Shown here one piece after another: positions 1-7,471 of a DNA stretch of 16,460 nucleotides. The position numbers and the translations under genes are program-made. Source of the DNA: JACMME01 sp051005015. GTDB lineage: Bacteria > Gemmatimonadota > Gemmatimonadetes > Gemmatimonadales > Gemmatimonadaceae. The stretch spans positions 1 through 16,460 of the forward strand of contig JBPCJT010000289.1 of assembly GCA_051005015.1 (NCBI GenBank). Direction: 5' to 3'. Positions within the stretch are counted from its first letter, which is position 1, and each line of letters starts with the position of its first letter. Under the pieces are notes generated by a model, which saw only the letters and a program-made list of their open reading frames with translations, was not told the origin of the DNA and did not search any database.

Positions 1-346
1 ACCACGTATAGCGTTCCAGTTTGTCGCGATAGGCGGCGCCGAGCACCAGAACAAGCGTGTCGCGCTCGAGCTGCGTGTATCTCGTGAAACTCTCCCCCAC
101 GTCGAGCCGGACGGAATCCGCCGCGAAGTCGCGCGCATCCAGCACGAGGGCGAGCTTACCGCGCGTTACCTCGTCGATGGCGGAATTCCGGACCAGCTCG
201 CCAATAGGCTTTCGGCCGCGCAGAATCTTCGCCTCCTCCCACCCCGCCCTGCTTAGATAACATCCAGTTGGGGTGAGAGAAAAGAGTACAACTCCGACGA
301 CGAGCGCCGTTCCCGCCACTCGCCGCCAACGCGGTTGGCGTTTCAT
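1..346 (-). CDS. Putative lipoprotein aminopeptidase (PF10023/COG4324 family), 5' part only
   Basis: The gene starts with ATG at 346 and reads through 115 codons without a stop to the window edge, so only the N-terminal third is here. The protein opens with basic residues (MKRQPRWRR), then a hydrophobic stretch (residues 11-24) ending in TGC at residues 27-29, which looks like a lipoprotein cleavage site, although Pro at the -3 position is not canonical. The following region (CYLSRAGWEEAKILRGRKPI, then GKLALVLDARDF and SFTRYTQL) matches my memory of the predicted aminopeptidase family: a lipoprotein start followed by a helical region with 'RARPI', 'RDFA' and 'YRRYADL'-like segments. The catalytic HExxH of that family would lie outside the window. 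Its ATG overlaps the TGA of the upstream PorV-like gene (ATGA, 343-346), so the two are probably translationally coupled. Fairly sure of the family, not of the substrate. Confidence 0.75.
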   Translation of the reverse strand, partial: MKRQPRWRRVAGTALVVGVVLFSLTPTGCYLSRAGWEEAKILRGRKPIGELVRNSAIDEVTRGKLALVLDARDFAADSVRLDVGESFTRYTQLERDTLVLVLGAAYRDKLERYTW

Positions 347-1272
347 TCTCGCTTTGTCCACCACCGGACTCCCACACGATGCGTCGCGCCAAGCGCGTCA
401 AAACCCTGGTAAGCGTAATCGAGCGCGAAGTTGCGAACGCCGAGACCACCTCCGAATGCCATCAATGATGCCGCACTCTCATGCCGAGCCGAAGCGCCTA
501 TCCTGCCCTCCAGAGTGACCGCGTGCGAGGCCCTCCAGGACACTTCCACGCCCCCAGCCACGTCAGTATCACGCCAACGTTCATGCATCAGTTCAGCAAC
601 GGCGCGCACCCGCGCCGGCCCAACCTTCTCGGAAGCTGATGCTATCCCTATGCGCGCCTTGAGGGGTAGGGGCGCCCTCGCGCCTGAAAGGTTGATACGA
701 CCCCCGATGTTGTTTACCGAAACTGCCAGGCCCGCCTCTTTCCAGATGTTCATCGCTAAACCGGCGTCCATTGCCGCCGTGCCACCACTCGCCCCTGCAA
801 TCTGTTGCCGGATCACCTTCACGCTGCCACCAGCGCGCAGTCTTCCTCGCGTCACGGCATAGGCCAACGCGGCCGCGAAGTCGGTCGCCGAGATCGTTCG
901 CCCGGTGGGTGAGCCCAAACCGCTCGCTGGGTCCGCCGCAATCTCGTCCACCGTCCCGTAGTCCAGAGCATGGATTCCAATTCCCACTGCTCCATTGCCC
1001 ATCGGAAATCTCGCCGCAAGTGCCCCCAGTGCCGTGGACTGGAAGTGACGTTGAACCGAGATTCCAGCTGATCGTGCATCTGGGGTGGCGAGTTGCGCCG
1101 GATTATAAAAAATGGCGGCCTCATCTCCGCCGTGTGCGGGATACACATCGCCTAACGCGAGCGCGCGAGTGCTCGCTGGCAGACGGAGGAAAACGGCGGC
1201 GGCGGATCGTTGAGCCTGCGCGTTCAGCGGCAGGAGGAGACATACGCAACAGCTGAACGCGAGCCCCTTCAC
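343..1272 (-). CDS. PorV/PorQ-family outer-membrane beta-barrel protein
   Basis: A 309-aa protein starting with GTG at 1272. Residues 1-20 form a signal peptide (hydrophobic core, AQA cleavage at 18-20). After it comes the family signature: LRLPASTRALALGDVYPAHG, then DEAAIFYNPAQLA, which corresponds to the 'R-lGMG-A...DDasA-yyNPAgLA' block of PorV/PorQ and FadL-like proteins. The rest alternates short amphipathic strands (for example GAVGIGIHALDYG, LRAGGSVKVIRQQ, FALDYAYQGF) and ends in THRVGVRWWTKRE, close to the aromatic end typical of barrels. In Bacteroidota, PorV is a type IX secretion component and PorQ is related; in other phyla the family is widespread and its role is mostly unknown. 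It lies 35 nt downstream of a large peptidase lipoprotein and overlaps an aminopeptidase lipoprotein gene, suggesting one transcript. The ribosome-binding site is weak; an ATG two bases upstream is in another frame. Confidence 0.8.
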   Translation of the reverse strand: MKGLAFSCCVCLLLPLNAQAQRSAAAVFLRLPASTRALALGDVYPAHGGDEAAIFYNPAQLATPDARSAGISVQRHFQSTALGALAARFPMGNGAVGIGIHALDYGTVDEIAADPASGLGSPTGRTISATDFAAALAYAVTRGRLRAGGSVKVIRQQIAGASGGTAAMDAGLAMNIWKEAGLAVSVNNIGGRINLSGARAPLPLKARIGIASASEKVGPARVRAVAELMHERWRDTDVAGGVEVSWRASHAVTLEGRIGASARHESAASLMAFGGGLGVRNFALDYAYQGFDALGATHRVGVRWWTKRE

Positions 1273-1307
1273 ATCTGTAATCTCAACATCCGGCTACTGC
1301 ACACCCC

Positions 1308-3542
1308 TTACCGCAACCTGAAAATCCCGACCTGAGCATTCAGATCTGGATTGAATGACCCGCCTCCCGGTGTCGCGAACCTGAGCCCGGCCGGGGCGCT
1401 CCCTGGGGGAGTGTCGAGTTGGTAGTACGCGAAGGTGCTTGGTACCATGGCGCCATTCACTGACTGATCGTACGGCAGATTCTTGACGAGTATTGGAAAA
1501 GGACGCGGATAATTGGCATTCGGTCCCGAGCGCGTGGCAGCGCGATACAGCGCATCGTAAAGGTACCGCAGATTTCGCGACTTGAAGCGTAACCGCGGGC
1601 TCACCGCGTTGCGCGGCACCCCCGGGATGCTGTCGGTGTAAAGAGCCATTCCGAAATCGGCAAAGACCGATGTAAATGCCTCGCCCATCACAAACTCCAC
1701 GTTCTCGACGCTGGTCCGGCTGGTCTGCACCAACCGCGCGTAGATCGTGCTGTCCCGGAGATCCCCGAGGTACCTCATGAAGAGCCACGCCGCTCCACGT
1801 CCCTCGCAGCATTCATTCGTTTCAAAAAGTGTCAACGACGTGCTCTCGGGATCGAGAAGGTAGGAGTAGGAGTTATCCAGCTGCTCGGCTATGAAGCCGA
1901 ACGCGGAATCCGGGAAAATGTTGTTGGGGTTGCTACGGCCCGTGGGAGGCGGAAACTTGTTTTCGTAATGCCGTGCGGCAAGCTCTTCAGCGAGGTGGCT
2001 AAGTCCTTCGTTCAGCCAGTCAGTCTCCTGGCTTGCACCACGCACAAGCGCGTGCTGATTGTAGGAAATCATGTGCTGCAGCTCGTGAATAAAGGTGCTC
2101 GGCAATAAGCTCTGCACCGTTGTTTTCGAGATCACGCAGCTGAACTGACCGGCCTGGTCAGGCACGAATCCATAAAAAATCTCGCCCTTGTTCGAATCAC
2201 TACTGCGGCTCGACAGGTCAAAGCCAAAGAAAAATCCCAGTACCTGGCCATCGGTGGTGCAGCCCGGCCTCGGGGACAGCGCGTTCACGATCGGTGTCAA
2301 CAGCATGATCACCTTTCCATTACCGTCGATGTCGGACTCGGGCCCAAAGGTGCGCAGATCGATGGGATACAGCGTCTCGTCGAACAGTTTGCCAAAATTC
2401 GTGAGCTCCGTATCAGTCAACCCGTTGGACGGCGAATTGTCGTCAACGTAGAGAAGAATGTTTTGTCCAATGTGCTTCAGCTTCGCCGTAGCGGACTTGA
2501 AGCACGTGTCGTCCGGGTCCAGAGAGCACAAGACCCGGAAGCTGCGAGAGCTGTTGAGAGTGACCGCCTCGAGCGAAATGGGCCTGTTCGACGCGAGTTG
2601 CGCGGCCGTTGGCACCGGCATGCGACGCTCGGCCGAGCGCAGAGCGAGATCGAACCGCGACTGCAGAGACTTGGCATTGTCTCGCACGCCGCGATCGAGC
2701 GCGGCTGCCAGGCTTTGCGGGACTGGCGCCGATGAATTCCCGAGCTGGAAGGGATGAGTTGCGAGGGGCACCGAGGCGCTCGCAAACTGCGGCACCACGA
2801 GGTAACTCGCGCCGTTGCCAGGAAGGCGCAGGCAATTGCCCAGCTCTGTGCCGCTGATCGTGATGCCCTCGTATACCGCTAGCGCGAGCGTTGGTGAAGT
2901 CTGAACATAGGTGACGTTAATGCTGCTGGTGCTCGCCGTGCCTACCTCGACGCGAACTGCAACAGTTCCGGGGGCTACGCATGGCGGCACGACCACCGTA
3001 ATGCTCGATGCCGTCGCGGCAATGATGCGGGCGCGCGCGGAGCCAAAGTAAACCGTGTTGCCTGTTTGCGTGGAGTTGAAGCTGGTTCCCGTGAGCGTGA
3101 TCGTATCCCCCGCCTGCGCACTCTGCTTCGAGCTGCCGGTAAGCGTCGGACCAGGTGTACCGGTCGCACGGAACGTCTCCATGTTCTCATCCTGGCCTTT
3201 GACAAAGGCTGCCGCGATCGCGTACTCGCCTTGCTGTGGACCCAGTCGCGCGTCGACGCGCGCGATGCCATCGATTCCTGTACCAACGATCGTATCGCTC
3301 AGCACTACCCCGGATTGCGCTGCGGGGCGGAAGACAACAGCAACGCTTCGAACCGGATCGCCCGCTGGGTTCGTGACCTTTAGCTGCAGCGGCAGGGCCA
3401 GTACACTTCCGGCGGCGCCTTGTTGGCCGTCACCACCCTGAATGGCAATCTGATAAACACTATCTGAGGGGCCACTGCCATCACTGCTGCATGCCAGGGT
3501 GGCAAGAACGACTACCGCTGCGGGAAGACGGCGAAAAACCAT
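1308..3542 (-). CDS. Lipoprotein with Ig-like and IPT/TIG domains and M30-like (hyicolysin-type) zinc metallopeptidase domain
   Basis: A 744-aa protein with ATG at 3542 preceded by a good Shine-Dalgarno GAGGGT (3546-3551). Residues 1-18 are a lipoprotein signal (VVLATLAC, Cys18) followed by a Ser/Gly/Asp linker. Residues about 30-127 look like a bacterial Ig-like domain; about 130-212 an IPT/TIG domain (TITLTGTSFN, VYFGSARA). The C-terminal half carries a gluzincin site: HELQH at 486-490 and WLNEGLSHLAEE with the likely third ligand Glu512. An upstream DIDGNGKVIML stretch (403-413) also fits secreted peptidases related to M30 hyicolysin. Inferred role: surface-anchored protease acting on extracellular proteins. 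Seven Cys after the lipobox may form disulfides. It is the first gene of the minus-strand cluster and has a candidate promoter about 100 bp upstream. The zinc site is seen directly; M30 membership is a family inference, and a related HExxH lipoprotein family remains possible. Confidence 0.78.
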   Translation of the reverse strand: MVFRRLPAAVVVLATLACSSDGSGPSDSVYQIAIQGGDGQQGAAGSVLALPLQLKVTNPAGDPVRSVAVVFRPAAQSGVVLSDTIVGTGIDGIARVDARLGPQQGEYAIAAAFVKGQDENMETFRATGTPGPTLTGSSKQSAQAGDTITLTGTSFNSTQTGNTVYFGSARARIIAATASSITVVVPPCVAPGTVAVRVEVGTASTSSINVTYVQTSPTLALAVYEGITISGTELGNCLRLPGNGASYLVVPQFASASVPLATHPFQLGNSSAPVPQSLAAALDRGVRDNAKSLQSRFDLALRSAERRMPVPTAAQLASNRPISLEAVTLNSSRSFRVLCSLDPDDTCFKSATAKLKHIGQNILLYVDDNSPSNGLTDTELTNFGKLFDETLYPIDLRTFGPESDIDGNGKVIMLLTPIVNALSPRPGCTTDGQVLGFFFGFDLSSRSSDSNKGEIFYGFVPDQAGQFSCVISKTTVQSLLPSTFIHELQHMISYNQHALVRGASQETDWLNEGLSHLAEELAARHYENKFPPPTGRSNPNNIFPDSAFGFIAEQLDNSYSYLLDPESTSLTLFETNECCEGRGAAWLFMRYLGDLRDSTIYARLVQTSRTSVENVEFVMGEAFTSVFADFGMALYTDSIPGVPRNAVSPRLRFKSRNLRYLYDALYRAATRSGPNANYPRPFPILVKNLPYDQSVNGAMVPSTFAYYQLDTPPGSAPAGLRFATPGGGSFNPDLNAQVGIFRLR

Positions 3543-3545
3543 GTC

Positions 3546-3551
3546 ACCCTC
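3546..3551 (-). promoter_or_regulatory. Ribosome-binding site of the M30-like lipoprotein gene
   Basis: GAGGGT on the minus strand, three bases before the ATG at 3542 and preceded by a T-run. It supports this start over any internal one, together with the lipoprotein signal that follows it. Confidence 0.6.
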
Positions 3552-3567
3552 AAAAAAAGGAAGGTTG

Positions 3568-3586
3568 TTGAGCGGAATTTGAGCGG
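3568..3586. repeat. Tandem 8-bp direct repeat TTGAGCGG, 11-bp period
   Basis: Two exact copies, at 3568-3575 and 3579-3586, sit on the same face of the helix. On the minus transcript they fall in the leader of the peptidase lipoprotein mRNA, just upstream of its ribosome-binding site. They may bind a regulator or be chance; nothing else identifies them. Confidence 0.4.
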
Positions 3587-3644
3587 GGAAAGCTAACTGT
3601 TTTAAGGAACCAATCTGATGGGTCGGTTAGGTCCCCGTTTAATG

Positions 3645-3673
3645 AATATCCCAGGCGAACAACGTCTTGCCAA
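3645..3673 (-). promoter_or_regulatory. Candidate sigma-70-type promoter for the minus-strand peptidase cluster
   Basis: Read on the minus strand: -35 TTGGCA (3668-3673), a 17-bp spacer (3651-3667) and -10 GATATT (3645-3650), matching the consensus at five of six and four of six bases. Transcription would start near 3638 and give a leader of about 95 nt carrying the TTGAGCGG repeat. It was found by eye only. Confidence 0.45.
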
Positions 3674-3829
3674 TGCCGAAGCTGATTCCCTACCCTCAAA
3701 CGCAGAGTACGTGCCGCCTTCAGTGTAAAGGCCGAAATGCCGGGCCGCTGGTGCCTAATCCCTGGTAACAACCGAAACGCAATACTCGATTTTATTCCCC
3801 ATCACTGGCTCCTTTCGCCTCGGCGCTGC

Positions 3830-3835
3830 TATTAT
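3830..3835 (+). promoter_or_regulatory. Possible -10 element for the dnaE operon
   Basis: TATTAT lies in a locally AT-rich patch 134 bp upstream of dnaE, five of six bases matching TATAAT. No good -35 is present at the expected distance (TGGCTC or GGCTCC), so this is only a weak candidate. Confidence 0.25.
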
Positions 3836-3929
3836 ACAAGATAGTACGACAGCGGCTGCATGCCGGTTCTATTGGCTTAGCGCCCCTACCGCGGTCAATC
3901 GGCGCGAAACCGAAGGCGATTACGCTGCT

Positions 3930-3960
3930 GTCAAGTCCCACCTGGCATGACTTCCTTGAC
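3930..3960. repeat. Inverted repeat GTCAAG...CTTGAC next to the dnaE start
   Basis: A perfect 6-bp inverted repeat (3930-3935 and 3955-3960) with a 19-nt centre that contains a second nested pair, AAGTC (3933-3937) and GACTT (3949-3953). It ends nine bases before the dnaE ATG, where a Shine-Dalgarno would be expected and none is obvious. It could be an operator or an mRNA structure. Confidence 0.35.
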
Positions 3961-3969
3961 GCCGCGGTA

Positions 3970-6900
3970 ATGTCTTTCGTTCATCTCCACTGTCATTCGG
4001 AGTACTCGCTCCTCGATGGCGCTAACCGCATCGACAGCCTCATCGAGCGCGCGTTGGAGCTGGAGCAGCCGGCGCTCGCCATAACGGATCATGGAAATCT
4101 GCACGCAGCGTGGGAATTCCAGGAGAAGGCTAAAAAGGCCAAGCTGAAGCCCATCATAGGCATGGAAGCCTATGTCGCACCGGGCAGCCGCCGCGAGCGA
4201 GGCCGGCAAAAAACCAGCTCCGGCAGCACAGCCAAGCCATATTTCCACCTTGTACTTCTCGCTCGCGACGCCCAGGGCTACCGGAACCTCGTAAAGCTCT
4301 CTTCCCTTGCCTTCACGGAAGGTTTCTACACAAAACCGCGCGTCGACCGCGAGCTGCTGGCCCGCTACAGCGAAGGGCTCGTCGTTTCTTCCGCTTGCAT
4401 GGCTGGGGAGGTAGCGTCGAACCTGCTGGCAGCTCGGTATGAGGAGGCAAGAGCTGCCGCGGCGTGGTACGCCGAGGTTTTTCCGGACCGCTACTACCTC
4501 GAGGTGCAAGGTCACGACACGCCCGGCCAGGCCGAGTTGAATCGTCAGGTCTTCCGCCTCGCCGACGATCTTGGCCTTCCGGTAATCGCCACCAACGACG
4601 CCCATTTTCTGCGCGAAGCGGATCATGATGCGCACGATGTTCTTCTCTGCATTGGACTCGGCAAGGACCGTAGCGACGCCGACCGCATGAAGTACGACCG
4701 AGGACTGTACTTCAAGAGCGCTCCTGAAATGGCCGAGCGATTCCCCGATCGCCCCGGTGTTATTGAGAACACACTGAGAATTGCTGACGAGGCGGGGATC
4801 GAGTTCTCCAAAAAGTACCACGTCCCCTCGTTCCCTCTCCCCGCCGGGTTTACCAGTGAAAACGAGCTGCTGGTCAGGCTGGTCGAACAGGGAGCAGAGG
4901 AGCGCTACGGCAGTCCACTGCCAGCTCACGTTCGCGAGCGCATGGAATACGAGCTCGGCGTCATCACGCACACCGGGTACGCGGGCTATTTCCTGATCAC
5001 CTACGATTTCATCAAGGCTGCGCGCGACCGCGGTATTCCCGTGGGACCGGGACGTGGCTCCGCCGCTGGGTCGCTGGTGGCCTACGCACTGCGCATTACC
5101 GACGTCTGCCCTCTCAGGTTCGATCTCCTGTTCGAGCGCTTTCTGAATCCTGAGCGCGTTTCAATGCCCGATATCGATGTGGACTTCTGCTTCGAGCGCC
5201 GCGGCGAGGTCATCGAGTACGTCCGGCAGAAATACGGTCGCGATTCGGTAGGGCAGATAATCACCTTCGGCACCATGAAGTCGCGCGCGGTGATCAAGGA
5301 TGTGGGCCGGGTGTTGGGATTTACCCCTGCGGAAACGGACCAGCTGGCGAAGCTTATCCCGAACCAGCCGAACTTTTCCCTCACCGTCAAAGAGGCCGTC
5401 AAGCAGACACCTGAGATCACCAAGCTGTACAAGACGGACGCGCGCTACACTCAGCTGCTCGATTTCGCCATGTCCCTGGAGGGATTGTCGCGCCACGCCG
5501 GGGTGCATGCCGCGGGCGTCGTGATCGCGCCCGGACCGCTGGACGACTACGTACCAATCTGCACGCAGAACACCAGGGGCGCAGGCTCTGGCGCAGACGA
5601 CGAACAGGTCGTGGTCACGCAGTACGATATGAACGGGCTGGAGAAGGCCGGCATGCTCAAGATGGACTTCCTCGGCCTGACGACGCTTACCGTGATTCAC
5701 GATGCCACGGCCATGATCGAGAAAGGCACAGGCATGCCGCTGAATCTCCACGCTATTCCGCTCGACGATCCGGAGACCTACAGGATGCTCCGAGCGGGGC
5801 GTACGGCCGGCGTCTTCCAGTTCGAGTCACCGCTAGCCACGGACATGCTGCGCAGCATGCGCTGCGACCGGTTCGACGACCTGGTCGCTTCGAACGCGCT
5901 CATGCGACCAGGTCCGCTCGACGCCGGGATGCACCGCGTATTCATCCAGCGCAAGCGTGGCGAGGAGGCGGTGACTTACCGCCTGCCCGAGCTCGAGAGC
6001 ATTCTTTCCACGACGTACGGCGTTATCACCTACCAGGAGCAGGTGATGCGAATTGCCCAGACTCTGGCCGGCATCTCGCTCGCCGAAGCCGACGTCCTTC
6101 GCAAGGCAGTTGGCAAAAAGGACTCATGGCTGATCCGCTCGGAGCTCGGAAAATTCATCGAGAAATCCGTGGCTCGCGGGTACGACCGAAAAGTAATTGC
6201 CGAGCTCGCGAGTCAAATTGAGACGTTCGGACGTTACGGGTTCAACAAGTCGCATTCAGTTGCCTATTCAATCCTTTCGTACCACACTGCCTGGCTCAAG
6301 ACGCATCATCCGGCTGAGTTCATGTCCGCCTTGTTGTCCTCGCAGATTGGCGACGCGGATTCTGTGGTCAAGTACATCAACGAGGCGCGCGAGCTCGGAA
6401 TCGAGGTTCTTGCCCCGGATGTGAACGAGTCCGGATACAAGTTCACCGTGGTAGGACCCAAGCGCATTCGCTTCGGGCTGGGCGCCATTCGCAACGTCGG
6501 GAAGTCGGCGCTCGATTCGATTCTCGGAGTGCGTCATGACGGCGCATTCACTTCGCTGTTCGAATTCACCAGGCGGGTGGACCTGCGGATTTGCAACAAG
6601 CGCGTGCTCGAAGCGCTTATCGGAGCTGGCGCCCTCGACGCGCTCGGCGGACATCGCGCGCAGCTCGACGCCGCCCTCGATGTCGCGATCTCGGAGTCCG
6701 CCCTCAAGCAGTCGGAGCGCGAAACCGGACAGGTCTCGCTTTTCGGTGACGATTTGAACTCCACCGGCCACGTTCCGTCGTTAAACGCCGCTTTGCCTGT
6801 GACACCGGCGTGGTCGGATGTGCAACGGCTCGCAAGGGAAAAGGAGATTCTCGGCTTCTACATCTCGGGACATCCGCTCGAGCCGTTTCGCACAGAGGTC

Positions 6901-7467
6901 GAGCTCTTCGGAACCCATACGGTGTCACAGCTCGGTGGCTGGAGCGATCAGCCGATCGTGCTCGGCGTGGTGGTCACCGGAATCAAAAAACAGACGAGCA
7001 AGCGCACCGGAGCCGAATTCGCACGGCTCACGGTTGAAGATTTCACCGGGTCCTGCGAGGTGACCGTTTTCCCCGAAGCCTGGACGCTTCTCGGTGCGCG
7101 AATAAAGCCCGATGTTCCAGTGCTCCTCAAGGGAGGCTATCCGAAGCGTGATCAGGGGTCGGACAACCCGACATTTATCGTCGACTCGGTGACGCCGTTC
7201 GCTGAATTGCGCGCCACCGGAAGCGTTGGGGTCTTGCTGGATCTCAGTGCGGAGGGCAAGCTCTCTTCCGACGTGATGGGAGATGTCAGGGATATCGTCG
7301 CCTTGCACGCGGGATCGGCGCCGATTGAGGTGCGCTGGAACGACGGCAACGGAACCCAGGCGCGTCTTCGCTCGAGGTCACTCAAGCTGTCGGTGACCTC
7401 CGCGTCATTGCAATCGCTTCGTGCGCTGCTTGGCCAGGCGCGCGTCAAGCTCATACGCGGGAGCTGA
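3970..7467 (+). CDS. dnaE: DNA polymerase III subunit alpha (DnaE)
   Basis: A 1165-aa replicative polymerase, about the usual DnaE1 length (E. coli 1160). Order of domains: PHP (1 to about 280), palm/thumb/fingers (about 290-840), helix-hairpin-helix (about 835-900), OB-fold (about 995-1075) and C-terminal tau-binding-type domain. Polymerase motifs are intact: GPGRGSAAGS (359-368), PDIDVDF (400-406, catalytic Asp401 and Asp403) and KMDFLGL (Asp566). An internal clamp-binding motif QVSLF is at 921-925. The PHP domain keeps all nine predicted metal ligands (His7, His9, Asp16, His41, Glu66, His93, Cys143, Asp210, His212), as in polymerases that proofread by themselves. The start at MSFVHLHCHS is where family members begin; the ribosome-binding site is weak. 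First gene of the dnaE-accA-ricT-metG operon, four bases before accA. Confidence 0.98.
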   Translation: MSFVHLHCHSEYSLLDGANRIDSLIERALELEQPALAITDHGNLHAAWEFQEKAKKAKLKPIIGMEAYVAPGSRRERGRQKTSSGSTAKPYFHLVLLARDAQGYRNLVKLSSLAFTEGFYTKPRVDRELLARYSEGLVVSSACMAGEVASNLLAARYEEARAAAAWYAEVFPDRYYLEVQGHDTPGQAELNRQVFRLADDLGLPVIATNDAHFLREADHDAHDVLLCIGLGKDRSDADRMKYDRGLYFKSAPEMAERFPDRPGVIENTLRIADEAGIEFSKKYHVPSFPLPAGFTSENELLVRLVEQGAEERYGSPLPAHVRERMEYELGVITHTGYAGYFLITYDFIKAARDRGIPVGPGRGSAAGSLVAYALRITDVCPLRFDLLFERFLNPERVSMPDIDVDFCFERRGEVIEYVRQKYGRDSVGQIITFGTMKSRAVIKDVGRVLGFTPAETDQLAKLIPNQPNFSLTVKEAVKQTPEITKLYKTDARYTQLLDFAMSLEGLSRHAGVHAAGVVIAPGPLDDYVPICTQNTRGAGSGADDEQVVVTQYDMNGLEKAGMLKMDFLGLTTLTVIHDATAMIEKGTGMPLNLHAIPLDDPETYRMLRAGRTAGVFQFESPLATDMLRSMRCDRFDDLVASNALMRPGPLDAGMHRVFIQRKRGEEAVTYRLPELESILSTTYGVITYQEQVMRIAQTLAGISLAEADVLRKAVGKKDSWLIRSELGKFIEKSVARGYDRKVIAELASQIETFGRYGFNKSHSVAYSILSYHTAWLKTHHPAEFMSALLSSQIGDADSVVKYINEARELGIEVLAPDVNESGYKFTVVGPKRIRFGLGAIRNVGKSALDSILGVRHDGAFTSLFEFTRRVDLRICNKRVLEALIGAGALDALGGHRAQLDAALDVAISESALKQSERETGQVSLFGDDLNSTGHVPSLNAALPVTPAWSDVQRLAREKEILGFYISGHPLEPFRTEVELFGTHTVSQLGGWSDQPIVLGVVVTGIKKQTSKRTGAEFARLTVEDFTGSCEVTVFPEAWTLLGARIKPDVPVLLKGGYPKRDQGSDNPTFIVDSVTPFAELRATGSVGVLLDLSAEGKLSSDVMGDVRDIVALHAGSAPIEVRWNDGNGTQARLRSRSLKLSVTSASLQSLRALLGQARVKLIRGS
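7459..7463 (+). promoter_or_regulatory. Ribosome-binding site deciding the accA start
   Basis: GGGAG overlaps the end of dnaE and lies eight bases before the ATG at 7472. It favours this start over an in-frame ATG 17 codons upstream inside dnaE. Confidence 0.6.
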
Positions 7468-7471
7468 CCGA

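Larger units (their letters stand above)
3543..3969. other. 427-bp divergent intergenic region
   Basis: This region separates the minus-strand peptidase lipoprotein from dnaE and should hold both promoters. I see a credible minus-strand promoter (3645-3673), a tandem TTGAGCGG repeat just upstream of the peptidase ribosome-binding site, a weaker plus-strand -10-like element and an inverted repeat next to the dnaE start. A 73-codon minus frame (3550-3771) starting with TTG has no ribosome-binding site or recognisable content and is not called. No tRNA or other RNA gene could be recognised. Confidence 0.7.

Noticed and set aside
1294..1812. 172-codon frame overlapping the 3' end of the peptidase lipoprotein gene on the same strand
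   Set aside because: It is another reading frame of the same coding sequence, with no frameshift evidence since the peptidase frame is continuous and ends normally.
3550..3771. 73-codon minus-strand frame upstream of the peptidase lipoprotein
   Set aside because: TTG start, no ribosome-binding site, no signal or domain, and it overlaps the candidate promoter and leader of the peptidase gene.
3931..4971. Long open frame antisense to the 5' part of dnaE (346 codons)
   Set aside because: It lies opposite an unmistakable dnaE coding region, shows no recognisable domain or signal, and long antisense frames are expected in GC-rich coding sequence.
5161..5751. Second antisense frame within dnaE (196 codons)
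   Set aside because: Fully opposite the conserved polymerase active-site region, with His/Arg-rich composition typical of a shadow frame.
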